This document shows, in pieces, positions 15,438-26,385 of a DNA stretch of 64,000 nucleotides. The notes beneath the pieces were generated by a model. The model worked only from the letters and a program-made list of their open reading frames with translations, was not told where the DNA came from and ran no database searches. A program made the position numbers and the translations under genes. Each line of letters begins with the position of its first letter. Within the stretch, counting starts at the first letter, position 1. The DNA comes from Clarkia xantiana subsp. parviflora (Eukaryota; Streptophyta; Magnoliopsida; Myrtales; Onagraceae): the NCBI GenBank assembly GCA_036873135.1, contig JAPTYO010000001.1, forward strand, positions 51,716,624-51,780,623. The letters run 5' to 3'.

Positions 15438-16090
15438 CTCCTACTTCAACAAACGATCTGCATTTACACGTCGGGATACAACCAATTCCATCATAAATAA
15501 GAAGCTGGAGGTCCAAAGATATCATTTTGAAGGAAAAGTGAGAGAAATCATATATCACAACATAAATATACAGCAGAGCAGACATGCAGTTCATATAAGA
15601 GCGAACTATATTATGCAAATTAACTGCATGTACATATCATTAATAAGACGCTGGAGCTCCGAAAGACATTGTTTGATCGAAATAGAAACGAATCGCAATT
15701 CACAACATCAGCTTCGTAGTTGGTATCAGAGGAAAGAATCATGTAGTCCAAATCGACCGAACAAGCATGAACTATACAAGCTCAGTGTTATTCCAGATCA
15801 GTGGAATCGATTATACACGATTTGGAATCAGAAAGATGGATGAGGAAAAGCCCATTACATGAATATCAGAACCCAGATAAACACAAGAGCAGAAAATCAG
15901 AACGGAATTAAGATTGATGAAATAGAGAGATGAGAGGGACCTGTATGTGCAGGAAGCGTCAGCGCGTTCGTGATCTCCGACAATGGAATAATAGAAGAAG
16001 AGAAGAATCTTTGAGAAGAAGGTGGTTTTTCTACGGTGGGAGAAGGAAGAAGAGGGATAGAGAACAAAAAGAGATTTGATTGGATTCAGT
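15438..16090 (-). other. G6PDH 5' leader with a probable leader intron
   Basis: Upstream of the ATG there is an acceptor-like pyrimidine/AG region and, further out near 15942, a CAG-GT donor on the minus strand. This suggests an untranslated first exon around 15943-16080 and a leader intron of about 0.5 kb. A frame open on the opposite strand here has no homology I recognise. The exact splice sites are inferred. Confidence 0.4.
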
Positions 16091-16418
16091 AATGAATTCT
16101 ACTTGTTTCGCTTTTCAAGTGAGGTGCGGAGTCCACCAACGTCTTCCTTCATATTTAACAACCTTCCTTTCCTTCCCTCCATTGCTTCCTAAACTTACCA
16201 GCCCCGCCAGATGACGAAACAGACACGAGACGGAGAAGATAAGAATTTGTTAAGAAACTTTCCATATTTAATTTCTTTCCCGCTACCTTTATTTACTCGC
16301 ATTTCAATCCCCTTCTTTTCCGGAAGCCTTGTACGGTATCTGTTAATTTTAAATATATAATAATACTATTTAAATATATCCTTAGCACTGTAAAACAGAA
16401 ATTATTTTATTTTATTTA

Positions 16419-17089
16419 GGGTTAAAGATCCTTTTGGTACCACATGTTTGCAAAAATTACACTGTTCATACCACTAGTATTTTTTCGTACCGAATTGGTA
16501 CCATATGTTTCCAAACCTTACTGTTTTGGTACCTCCGTTAGGGTTCCGTCAAAAACGGCCGTTAAATGACATGTGTCATGCACGTGACCAGCCCAAAACT
16601 TTCAATTTTGTTACAATTTAGTCCATCTAATACATCCCTAACTTTTATTTTGTTCAATTTAGTCCTAAAACTTCAAAATCAAACCATTTTCCCAAATTGA
16701 CCTAGCCGGACCTAGCCTAGGGCTAGGTCCGACCCTGGGTCGGGGTCGCCTGGGTCCGGCGACCATGACCCAGGGTCGGATCTAGCCCTAGGCTAAGTCC
16801 GGCTACGTCAATTTGGGAAAATGGTTTGGTTTTGAAGTTTTATGACTAAATTGAACAAAATAAAAGTTAGGGATGTATTAGATGGACTAAATTGTAACAA
16901 AATTGAAAGTTTTGGGCTGGTCACGTGCATGGCACATGCCATTTAACGGCCGTTTTTGACGGAACCCTAACGGAGGTACCAAAACAGTAAGTTTTGGAAA
17001 CATATAGTACCAATTCGGTACGAAAAAATACTAGTGGTATGAACAGTGTAATTTTTGCAAACATGTGGTATCAAAAGGACCTTTAACCC
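16419..17089. mobile_element. Mutator-like foldback MITE B with perfect 9-bp TSD
   Basis: The ends GGGTTAAAGATCCTTTTGG and its complement are flanked by TTTTATTTA at 16410-16418 and 17090-17098, a perfect 9-bp duplication. The element is almost wholly one inverted repeat. Arms of about 270-300 bp match closely over words such as TTTTTCGTACCGAATTGG and GTCACGTGCATG. The core is palindromic and built of GACCTAGCC, CTAGGTCC and GACCCAGGGTC. It lies about 0.35 kb upstream of the presumed G6PDH transcription start. Confidence 0.9.
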
Positions 17090-17429
17090 TTTTATTTATA
17101 CATCATATCAATTAAGCTATGTTGTCTGTTCGCTCCGTAATCGAATACATAGGAAACTGTATTAAAAGTACCCTTTGTTGGAGTTTTTTTATTGTTTAAT
17201 CTTAAATATCGATATTATAATAATATAAAAATTAATTACAAAAATAGAGAAAAAAACAGGTTCAGCAACAACAATGGAATATATGGTTTTAATCAAGTTT
17301 TCATAATAATAATAATAGTCAGTTGGTGTAAATTTGAAACTAAGGTACTGGAAAATTAAAAATTTGTGCAACTTATATAGAAAAGAAGCGCTGACAATAA
17401 CAACAAAATAGGTAAAAATCATGTAATAT

Positions 17430-17590
17430 GGTGTGGTTGTTTAGCGTCTCATCCATTAACCAGAGTTTAGGGGTTCAATCCCCACTAGTGATTATGTGAA
17501 TTGAAAAATATTCATGACCAGCACCTAACCCCTTACGGTCTGACCCTGGCGCGATTGCCCTCCTAATGGGGCCCAAATAGGACCACCCCG
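17430..17590. repeat. Dispersed repeat with a tRNA-like B box (copy 1, possible SINE)
   Basis: The segment CATTAACCAGAGTTTAGG is followed by GGTTCAATCCCC, a pol III B-box look-alike. After it come AATATTCATGACC and CCTTACGGTCTGACCC. A diverged copy with the same word order lies at 32890-33005, so this is a dispersed repeat and not a tRNA gene. No clear 3' tail or target duplication was found. Confidence 0.45.
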
Positions 17591-19750
17591 CGGAAAACAA
17601 AAACAAAAGTCAATAAACCATGACAAAACGCAGTAAACAAACAAATGATGTATATGACGTCATTAGCTAATACAGTAAAACGATCATAATAAACCATGAC
17701 AAAATTCATTAAAGGAAAAAATGATGTAGGTGATGATATTAGTAGATACAGCAAAACGATCAAGGATGATCTAGCTAACAACAACCATGTTCGACAATCA
17801 GTTAGCTCCACCCAAGGCAATGCCATATTGACGGAAGATCCAACAACGGATGGTACGATGTAACTGCGACCAGTGCAGGAACTAAACAAAGCAACAATAC
17901 CAACAATCTTATCAGCACACAAGTAAAATCACGAGGAAGGAGTGGATACTGTAAAGATTCATCCGAGGCGGACAGGGTAAAAAACCAGTCTACCGGTTTA
18001 GTCAAAGCCGAGAAACATCCTATAAGGACTAGGGGTGGCAACGGGTCACGGGTAATCCGTGACCCGCGAGGCCCCGCCCCGATTTTGACCCGTTGACCCG
18101 CGATCCGTGACCCGTGGGGCGGGTACGGTTTTGGGGTCGCCCCGCCCCGTTGACCCGCCCCGCCCCGTATGTGGATAATATATATATGTATTACACGTAT
18201 TTATATAAAACTATATAGGTAATATAATACATAGTTAAAATAATTAGGATTTTGTGACTTGTATTTGGATTTGAAGTTAAATTTTTTATTTGTGATTTAA
18301 ATTTTAAATTGAATTTGTATATGGTAAATATAGAATTTAGGGTTTAAATTGCTAATAATATATTATGTACAACTTATAGGTGACCCGCGGGTCGACCCGC
18401 CCCGCCCCGCGAACTGTGTGGGGCGGGTACGGATCGGCCATCTCGACCCGCGGGGCGGGTACGGGGCAAGCGATACCCGCCCCGATCCGCCCCGTTGACA
18501 ACCCAAATAAGGACTAACATAAGGGTAAGATGCCAAAGGAAATCTCTTCTTCTCTATGAGGAGAAGGAGTTTACAAGAACAAAACTCAGCGTGAACCGGG
18601 GCGATGTTTGAAAGGTGACGGTGAAAGATCATGTGTCAACTTGTGTGAGAAAAAAACAGATGTAAGTGTTCATTTATGTTTCTAGCTGGAAGAGAAATAT
18701 GTTGGTGAAGTGGGGAAAAGACCTTCACTAAATGGCGTCTTCTGAGCTTAAAACGGTTCACAAAGTCATTTCTAAAGAACTTAGACCGGTTCTTCGACCA
18801 AGCGGGACCTTTGGCAAGGAGGACCGAGACTAAATAATCTAACACAGAAACCAGATCATACCCACCCGTATTGATATGATTCACTAAGAGACGGTGCCCA
18901 AATTGGTCTGTAATAAGAGAAAAATGTTTGAGGCCCCTTATAATTAACAGGCTTTTGAGAAGTAGCTAAACCCACAAGCTATGGTAATTCTTAGGCTTCG
19001 CAGAAACTGGCATCAGCTTTTCTTGACGTGTGTTGACAGACTGTTTAACAAATTGCATAGGTGATTCCTTAGCCAAGGTCGTCGTTAATGGATTCATGCA
19101 CGGTGAGTGACGACAACTTCGGTCTGGATGACGGCGGATTTCCCACTCCGATAATGAGACAAGGTAGGTCCGGGTTGGGCTCGTCGGACATCTGGGCAGA
19201 GAATGTGAGGTCCGGAAGATACAGCGACCACGAGGAGATGAATACAACGATGTTGTGGAGGAGCCCAATCCCGAACACAGCGGTTATTCTTCCTAGCAGC
19301 GAAATCGCACTGTCTGATATGTTGTAATCTCCATGCGCCTGAGAAGGAGTATGTAAACTACAGTCACGAGGAAGCTGTCCATGTTGTTTTCAGATCTATT
19401 TCAGGGCGTTGTGTTCGGTCTTGCAAAGAAGGCCACATATAGTGGGTGATCTGAGGCGGCTGCGCTGTCGAGGTTGATGTGATGTTGAGATGCCCGGGCT
19501 AGGAGGAGACTTCTGCTAAAGGCGACATTGTAACACGAGCTGACCAGAGAAATTGGGAACAGCGGAGCTTGGGCCCAACGGCTGAGCTGTGGAGCGTGTA
19601 TGTTTTGGAGCATATGGCTATGGAGGGCATGAACAGAGTCAGGGTATTGTAAGAGCCTATGGTGACAAACATGGAGGTGAAATAAAGAAGTCCAGATGTG
19701 GCCTCTACTAAGTCGGTGAAGTGGGAATAGTCGTTAGGAGGTGGCAATCC
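17563..19750 (-). pseudogene. Decayed membrane-protein gene relic, possibly DUF4220/DUF594 type
   Basis: On the minus strand, hydrophobic open segments follow one another with stops and frame changes between them: 19747-19499, 19278-19069, 18884-18636 and 18041-17563. Two local words recall plant DUF4220 proteins: SLYLPDLTFSAQMSDEPNPD, like the family's ASL...EPDPGPNY region, and LDYLVSVLLAKGPAWSKN, like its ELGFLYD...TKG region. The match is weak and from memory of the family. A hAT MITE (18030-18506) interrupts the relic, which supports loss of function. It could be another membrane protein family. Confidence 0.3.
18030..18506. mobile_element. hAT-type MITE with perfect 8-bp TSD
   Basis: The ends TAGGGGTGGCAA and TTGACAACCCAA form imperfect inverted repeats. 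The flanks ATAAGGAC (18022-18029 and 18507-18514) are an identical 8-bp duplication. Both arms are packed with GACCCGC / GCGGGTC / CCCCGCCCC words, and the centre (18170-18370) is AT-rich. It has no coding capacity. Confidence 0.87.
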
Positions 19751-20580
19751 AGCAACGATGAGCTAGGGCTTAGGTCGCAGGATATCCAACACATTTTTTC
19801 AATATTTTTTTTTAAGATTTAAGGTTTATGTAGCTTTAGATTTTTTTTAAACTCTATTGTGTTGGGTGAATGGTTTGGCCGGTTAACCCGACCAAACCGT
19901 TCACCCAAGACGAATTGAGTTTTATAAATTACAATTTATGTAGTTTTATGATTATCGTTTTTTTTTTTTAAACTCTATTGGCCTGGATGAACGGGCTGAC
20001 CGGAACAAACTGTGTCGAAAATCCAAACTCTAAAAAAGGGGTATTTTCATTATTAAAAAATAAATCAGGTCATTTTCTAATTGTTTGGAGACAAATTAAC
20101 GAGTTTCTACGAATAAATACATCTAAAATTCATTTCACGTCATTATTAATATCAATTTTTCTATATAGTTTAGATTTATGATAATAACAAAATGCAAAAA
20201 AAAAAAAAAAAAAAAAAAAAACTATAAGCATAGTGCTTGTAAAATAAGGTTAGTTCTATATAATATACTTGGTCAATCTTTAGAAGAATGTTTATATACT
20301 TGTATTCTTTAAGGACTAAATGGTAAAGAATAAAAAGACGGCCGTGAACCTGACGGATTATAGCGACACGGAATCTTTCGTTCGTCAAATCCATCGGGCT
20401 TTTTAACTTTCACTGCCTCCACATATAATATCTTTTTTATTTATTATATTTATGAGCCACGTTTTGGCCAAAAAAACAAATTATGAGCCACGTCATCACC
20501 CATGGCGGCTACCTATTTAGTTGTTATTATTATATTTTCCAAATAAATTATTGTTTGCCAAAAAAAATTTATATAATAAT
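19751..20580. other. AT-rich intergenic spacer
   Basis: This contains a short inverted repeat around GGCCGGTTAACCCGACC near 19877, poly(T) and poly(A) tracts (the longest A run near 20195-20220), and no gene that I can support. Confidence 0.4.
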
Positions 20581-21120
20581 AGGTTAATAACCAAATTGCT
20601 ACAAATTGGACTCAATTATAAATATTTATCTAAATTTTAATTTAATTTTTTTTTAATTGATTAACTAAATTTCCAATTTCTAAGAAAAGTGTTATATCAA
20701 TTATAATTTTCGTCATATAGTACAAAAACAAAGTAAGTGATGCTCATGTGACGTTTTTAGATGAGTATCCAAGATGAATTCATCAAGAAATTAAAAGGAT
20801 TTTAGAAAAATACTTTAAATTAGACGCTCTATTAAAAGACGTCGTTGGAATTAGATGTATGTCCAATTGTATGTCAAATTGAATGTATTTTATTGCAATC
20901 ATTTTAATTTATTGTCGAATCCATTTTGGGTGTACATCAAAAGACTCATTGCGGTCGAAAAATACTCAAGTTATATCCAATTTGACTGAGATTGTAATAA
21001 GATAGTAATTTGCTCAGAAGATCATATAAGTTATAACTAATGTTTTAAAAAATAAAAATAAAGTTTCGGATAGTAATTTATAAATTGTCAAAATTTAAGT
21101 AGATATGTGGTTATTAACCC
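20581..21120. mobile_element. Mutator-like MITE C (decayed)
   Basis: The left end AGGTTAATAACCAAATTGC and right end GGTTATTAACCC form inverted repeats of the same GGGTTAATAACC class seen in elements D, F and J. Nearby flanks ATATAATAA and ATATATTAA agree at 8 of 9 positions, but the boundary is uncertain by one base. The interior is AT-rich. Confidence 0.5.
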
Positions 21121-21130
21121 ATATATTAAG

Positions 21131-21595
21131 TAGGGTGTTAATTGGCACAATAAGTCAACTCATGGGTAGAGTCTTGACGGTTGGGTCAATATATGCTCAA
21201 ACTCATACCCAATTCTTCACTATTAATTGGACGATTTTCAAGATGCAACCCAACTCATTGTAGAGTAGATCAACCTACGGGTCATTTGATCAGTATTTTC
21301 GCGAGTCAACTCGTAAACTCGTGTCTAAAAAACATTCCTAAATATAAATTCATGTTCGTTTTCATTTCATATTTAACAACTTTATTTCATATCCAATTAT
21401 TCTTATTTCATACACACCTTTCATTTTAATTTTAGTTTATAAAAAATAATAATAATAATAATATGAAACTATGGGTCGAATTTAAGACCCAACGAAATTC
21501 ATTGTTTAAGCAAGTTTACCGAATTAGGTCAAAATGATTCGTGGATCGGAAAATCTCTGAGTCAAACTCAACTCATAACAGGTTGTCCATAAGTA
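21131..21595. repeat. Possible decayed hAT-like element
   Basis: It starts near TAGGGTGTTAATTGGC and contains repeated words for AACTCATGGGT/GGGTCAA and ACCCAACTCA in both orientations. It ends near AACAGGTTGTCC. This composition is common in plant hAT MITEs. No target duplication could be established. Confidence 0.3.
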
Positions 21596-21720
21596 ATGGC
21601 CTAAGATATACTCATTTTGCAAATTCTTACGCATTCTCGTTGTTAATAAATGGAGGAACCATAGGTTTGCTCATGTAGACTTACTTAAAAGAGGAGTAAC
21701 ATTCTTCATAATAGTTTTTT

Positions 21721-22036
21721 GGGTTAATAACCTAGGAGAGATCTGAAGTTTGTCCCATGTTAACGGGAGAGGTCTGAAGTTTCAAATGTTAATTTGAGAT
21801 GTCTGAAGTTTCAACTTTGTTGATAACAACGGTCTCCGTCTGTTTTTACCGTTAATTGTGACGGAAATTGGTCACGTGCTTGGCATGTGACCAGAAATAA
21901 AATAAAATTCCAAAAATGCCCTTCTATCAAAGTGTGCCCCTCACATGCTTGAAGGAAAAGACGAAAATGCCCTTAAAGCCACCACGGCTCCGGCCACCGC
22001 CACCCGACTCCGGCCACCACCACCTCGACTCCGATC
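21721..22036. mobile_element. Mutator-like MITE D, left part only
   Basis: It starts GGGTTAATAACCTAGG and carries the GGTCTGAAGTTT and GGCATGTGACC arm words seen in elements F and I. Its GC-rich core begins GCCACCACGGCTCCGGCC. The sequence then breaks off at about 22036 and is followed directly by a Harbinger-like fragment. The right arm is absent. Confidence 0.65.
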
Positions 22037-22222
22037 GGACAATAACAATAAAGTTCTAATGCACATTATAACACATATCAAATAATGTAATTAAACATTA
22101 CACTGTATATTACAGCACAACCAAACATTACAATTTAATATTATTACATTACGTAACTTATATTATTTATAATCTCACATTCTAAATTTTAAGTAATTTC
22201 ATATTATTTTCTTCCAAACTCC
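22037..22222. mobile_element. Harbinger/Tourist-like right-end fragment
   Basis: It holds the ACATTAC/GTAATCT subterminal words of the elements at 4042 and 56931. It ends TTCCAAACTCC followed by TTA (22223-22225), a fit to the TWA duplication of the family. The left end is missing. Confidence 0.6.
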
Positions 22223-22225
22223 TTA

Positions 22226-22946
22226 GGTTGTGGAACGACAGCCAATAGTTATTGTTATGCCATTGTCCAAACGTACTGTTATGCCATCGTTTTCCAAAAG
22301 TCCAATGCAAACCGCTTTTCTTTTATGTTGTCTATATTTATTTAGAAGTAAAATGATATGCTTTTCGGCCCATGGACCATGACTTTTCTTTATCACTTTA
22401 TATTTAATAAATTAAAGTCCATAAATAATGATGGCTTTTAGCATAAGTTTTTATATTTAAAAAGAAAAATCATGATGAAAATGTACGTGTCACAGAGATT
22501 ACTTTAGTAATAAATAAATATAAAAAAAGTTTAAAAAAATAAATATAAAATTATCCTCGATTGCATTAGATAAATCCAATACATTTGAAAAAAAATATAG
22601 ACTAAAATTAATTCTAGTAGAATTTTTAAATATAATAAATACATACCATTTTATTTGTGACACAATCGGAGCCGATTCTGAACTTTAAAATTAGCAGATT
22701 TCCCATTAATCTAATTTTTTTTTTTATACTTATAAATATTTTTTTATTTATTAAAATATTATGAATATCGTAATCAAACTGTTAATATTTTTTCAATGAA
22801 ATATGATTTTTTCTTGCCAAAATGAAATATGATTTAAGAACAGTTTTTTTTCTTATAGAGCTATAAATGAAACTGTTCAGTAGTGTATATAATATTATGT
22901 ATATATAAATTAAAAATAAAACATATATAATATTTTATATATATTA
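22226..22946. other. AT-rich intergenic spacer
   Basis: Very AT-rich DNA with homopolymer runs. I see no gene, RNA gene or repeat ends here. Confidence 0.4.
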
Positions 22947-23745
22947 GGGTTTATAGGTCTTTTGGTATCACATGTTTGCTCACTTTTGGCTTTTGATACC
23001 ACATGTTTGGTTTTGCCTATCTTTTTGTACCATACGTTTGCTAATTATATATTTTTGGTCCGACCGTTAGTTAACCGTTAAATATTCATGTGACTTTCAC
23101 ATGCCCAGCCCCAAATTTTTATTTTGTTCAGTTTAGTTCTAAAATTTATTGTCCTAACTTTTTAATTTTGCAATTAAGCCCTCAAACATTTTCAACCGCA
23201 CCATATGACTAAATTGACCTAGTCATGGTCCGACCCATGGCTAAGGTCGCCGGACCTGGGTGACCATAACCATGGTCCGACCTACGGACCATGGTTAGGT
23301 CAATTTAGCATTTGGATCCAATTGGGTCAATTAGAACCTAATGCTAAATTGACATAGTCATGGTCTGACCGATGGCTAGGTCGGACCATGGCTACGTTCG
23401 CCGGACCCGTGCGACCCTAACCATGGTCCGACCTAGCCATGGGTCGGACCATGTCTATGTCAATTTAGCTTTAGGATAGGGTGCAGTTGAAAACATTTAA
23501 GGGATAAATTGCAAAAATAAAAAGTTAGAACAATAAATTTGAGGACTAAACTAAGCAAAATAAATATTTGGGTCTAGGCATGTGCAAGTCACGTGACTAT
23601 TTAACGGTCAAACTGACGGTCACCTAACGGTCATACCAAAAGTATACAATTAACAAATGTATGGTACCAAAAATAGGCAAAACCAAACATGTAATACCAA
23701 AAGTCAATAGTGAACAAACATGTAGTACCATAACATCTATAAACC
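22947..23745. mobile_element. Mutator-like foldback MITE E
   Basis: The ends GGGTTTATAGGTCTTTTGG and the complement-like ATCTATAAACC are flanked by TATATTA on both sides (a 7-bp match; a full 9-bp duplication is not intact). The arms repeat ACCACATGTTTG-type words in inverted orientation. The core is a set of palindromic GACCATGG / CCATGGTC units (23220-23460), similar in design but not in sequence to the core of element B. Confidence 0.75.
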
Positions 23746-24050
23746 TATATTAATGTAAAGATAAATTTTTACTCAACTGATAATTACTACTATACACATG
23801 TGTTATAATACATTTTTTTTTGCCATATAATTTTTTTTGCCACTATAAAATACATTTCATTAGAAATGGTCAAAAGGAAGGAAAGTTACTTCCTTATTTC
23901 GTTTGATGCAAATATTAGGTGTGGTTAAATTTTTTTACATTTTTTAGATATGTTACAATTAAGTTCACCCTAGTAATAAAAAAACAAAAAACATTGGTAT
24001 TTTTGAAGCATGGTAGAAAAACCATTTATGCTTATTTATAGTAAAATTAA

Positions 24051-25808
24051 CGGTTAATAACCTATGAAAGGTCTGAAATTTGACATATGTTAACCGGAGG
24101 GGTCTGAATTTTTAAAAGTTAATATGGAATGTCTGAATTTTCAACTTTGTTGATATTTGGTTTTCCGTCCATTTTTAGGGTTAAATTTAAAAGAATGGTA
24201 TGAAATGACACTTTTGCCCCTTTTAATATTTTGTTTTATTTAATAGCTTATTTGAGAAAATGTGAAATGACAAAATTACCCCTGAAGTCAAATTAAGAAT
24301 TGAGTCCCTATTTTTATTTTGATCAATTTAGTCCTCAAATTTATATTCTTAAATTTTGATTTTTAAAACTGAGTCCCTATTGTTTTATCCGTCACCGCAC
24401 AAGTCCACCGGCCACCACCCGAGGCCGCCGATCACCACCCAAGGCCGACGAAGACCACCAATCGGGCCGGCCACCACCAAATCGTGGCCGGCCAGCCACA
24501 ATCGTGGCCGGCCAGCCACAATCGGGGCCGGCCACCACCCCAATTGGTGGTGGCCGGCCCCGATTGGTGGTGGCCGCCACCCCAATCGGGGCCAGCAGCC
24601 TCAATTGGGACTGCTGGCCCCGATTGGGGTGGCGGCTACCACTAATTGGGGTGGTGGCCGACCCCAATCGGTGGCTGCCGGCCCCGATTGGGGCTGGCCG
24701 ACCACGATTGGGGCTGGTCAGCCTGATTGGTGGTCTTCGTCGGCCTTGGGTGGTGGTTAGGGCCGGCAATGGTGCGGTGAAAATCAAATAACCATGGTTA
24801 TTCGAACCATTTACCGCAATGGTTAACCGCACCATTATGGTGAGGGCGGTTATGGTAATGAATTTTGTAACCGCAATGGTTATGGTTATGGTATTCAATC
24901 CATAACCGCGGTTATAACCATCACCTCTATATATATATAATATTAATACATATATTACTAATACTTATATTGTTATATATATACATTATTATTATACTTT
25001 AATTATTAGTCAAATATTATAATTCTTATTTCGTTCCCTTTCCCACCCACCATTTTTTTGTCTATGTTTCTTATTATTAGGTAACCACGATTGGAAGCGA
25101 TGGTGAATGAGGATCGAAGATCGCAAGTGATAGGTGATTGAAGATGTATTTTTTAATTAAGTGAAACAATGAATTTGGATTTCGTGTATGAAACAATGAA
25201 TGTATGTTTACTTTTCTTGTATGAAACAATGATGTTGTATTAGTTTGAATGATTGTGGTTAAATAGTTTAATCGTGGTTAAAAACCATGGTTATGGTATG
25301 AAGAATCATAACCGCAGTGGTTATGGTTATGGTTATGGTATGAGTGAAAAAAATATGGTACGGTTATGGTATTAGTGCTATTCGCCCCATACCCTCACCA
25401 TCGCCAGCCCTAGTGGTGGTCGTCGTCGGCCTTGGGTAGTGGTCGTCGTCGGCCTTGGGTGGTGGTCGTCGTCGGCCTTGGGTGGTGGTCGGTGGCCGCG
25501 GGTGGTGGCCGGCCACGATTGGGGCATTTTCGTCTTTTCATTTCAAGCATGTGAGAGGGAGCATTTTCGTCTTTTCATTTCAAGCATGTGAGGTGCACAC
25601 TTTGATATAAGGGCATTTTTAGGATTTAATTTTATTTCAGGTCACATGCCAAGCACGTGACCAACTTCCGTCAGTTTTAACGGAAAAATTAACGGTGACC
25701 TCTTTATCAAGAAAGTTGAAAATTCAGACATTTGATATTAACTTTGAAAATTCAGACCTCTCCGGTTAACATTGGTCAAATTTCAGACATTTCATAGGTT
25801 ATTAGCCC
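24051..25808. mobile_element. Mutator-like foldback MITE F with 9-bp TSD (one mismatch)
   Basis: The ends CGGTTAATAACCTATGAAAG and the matching right end TTCATAGGTTATTAGCCC are inverted repeats. They are flanked by TAAAATTAA (24042-24050) and TAAAATCAA (25809-25817). The outer arms carry GGTCTGAAATTT words. The inner region carries AATTTAGTCCTCAAATTT and a GC-rich core of GGCCGGCCACCACC and CCAATTGGTGG words, as in elements A and G. A hAT-type element is nested at 24758-25412. Long open frames in the core reflect low-complexity composition, not a gene. Confidence 0.82.
24758..25412. mobile_element. hAT-type MITE nested in MULE F
   Basis: The ends TAGGGCCGGCAATGGTG and CACCATCGCCAGCCCTA are inverted repeats of hAT type. 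The duplication GTGGTGGT lies at 24750-24757 and 25413-25420. The arms are built from GGTTATGGTTATGG / AACCATAACC words and the centre is AT-rich. It has no coding capacity. Confidence 0.88.
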
Positions 25809-25885
25809 TAAAATCAAACAATAACATCAATGCAGAATATGTTCCTAATATATATTTGTTTGCCTAATAACCCATATATGCAACA

Positions 25886-26332
25886 GAAATAACGGATACA
25901 GAGTTTAGTTCACCAATTTACCCACTTTCTCGACCCACATTCTCATATAGGTTCATAAGTGATTCACATCCGCGTTACTTGCTCGATTAAACATTATAAC
26001 GTAATTAACTTAATTTTTTTTTTAAAAAAAATTGCAATAAGGATACTCGACTCTCATTCGCGTACCCTTATTTTTTTTCATGGTTTGGTTTTTTTTGTTT
26101 ATTGAATTTAGTTAGAATTTATGGTTTAAAAAAATAAAAAAAATGAAAGGAAAAAAAAGATACTCGAATCGGAGTCGGGTATCCTTATTGTACAAAATAT
26201 TTTAAAAAGCAATTAAGTTAATTACTATTTTATCGAGCAAGTGTCGCGAATGAGAATCAAGTATGACTCCATACGTGAATGGAAGTCGAGAACGTGGGTA
26301 GATTTGTGAACTAAACTTCGTATCCGTTATTT
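25886..26332. mobile_element. Foldback element of unassigned family
   Basis: The left arm AAATAACGGATACAGAGTTT and right arm AAACTTCGTATCCGTTATTT pair. Further inside, CTCATTCGCG pairs with CGCGAATGAG and TTGCTCGAT with ATCGAGCAA. Most of the roughly 450 bp is therefore one imperfect inverted repeat. No secure target duplication was found. Confidence 0.55.
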
Positions 26333-26385
26333 ATGTATTTAGATTGCATAAAATGATTATTTTAGATGAAACAGTTCATTTTCTA

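Noticed and set aside
15274..15843. Plus-strand frame of 189 codons
   Set aside because: It runs antisense to G6PDH exon 1 and through the leader intron, with no recognisable family.
17470..17484. tRNA gene suggested by GGGGTTCAATCCCC
   Set aside because: Only the T-arm-like part is present. No acceptor stem or anticodon arm can be folded, and a second diverged copy exists.
24356..24898. Four overlapping frames rich in GPAT, GRPRP and WWP words
   Set aside because: Low-complexity core of MULE F and its nested hAT. The frames follow the CCACCACC/AATTGGGG repeats and cross element borders.
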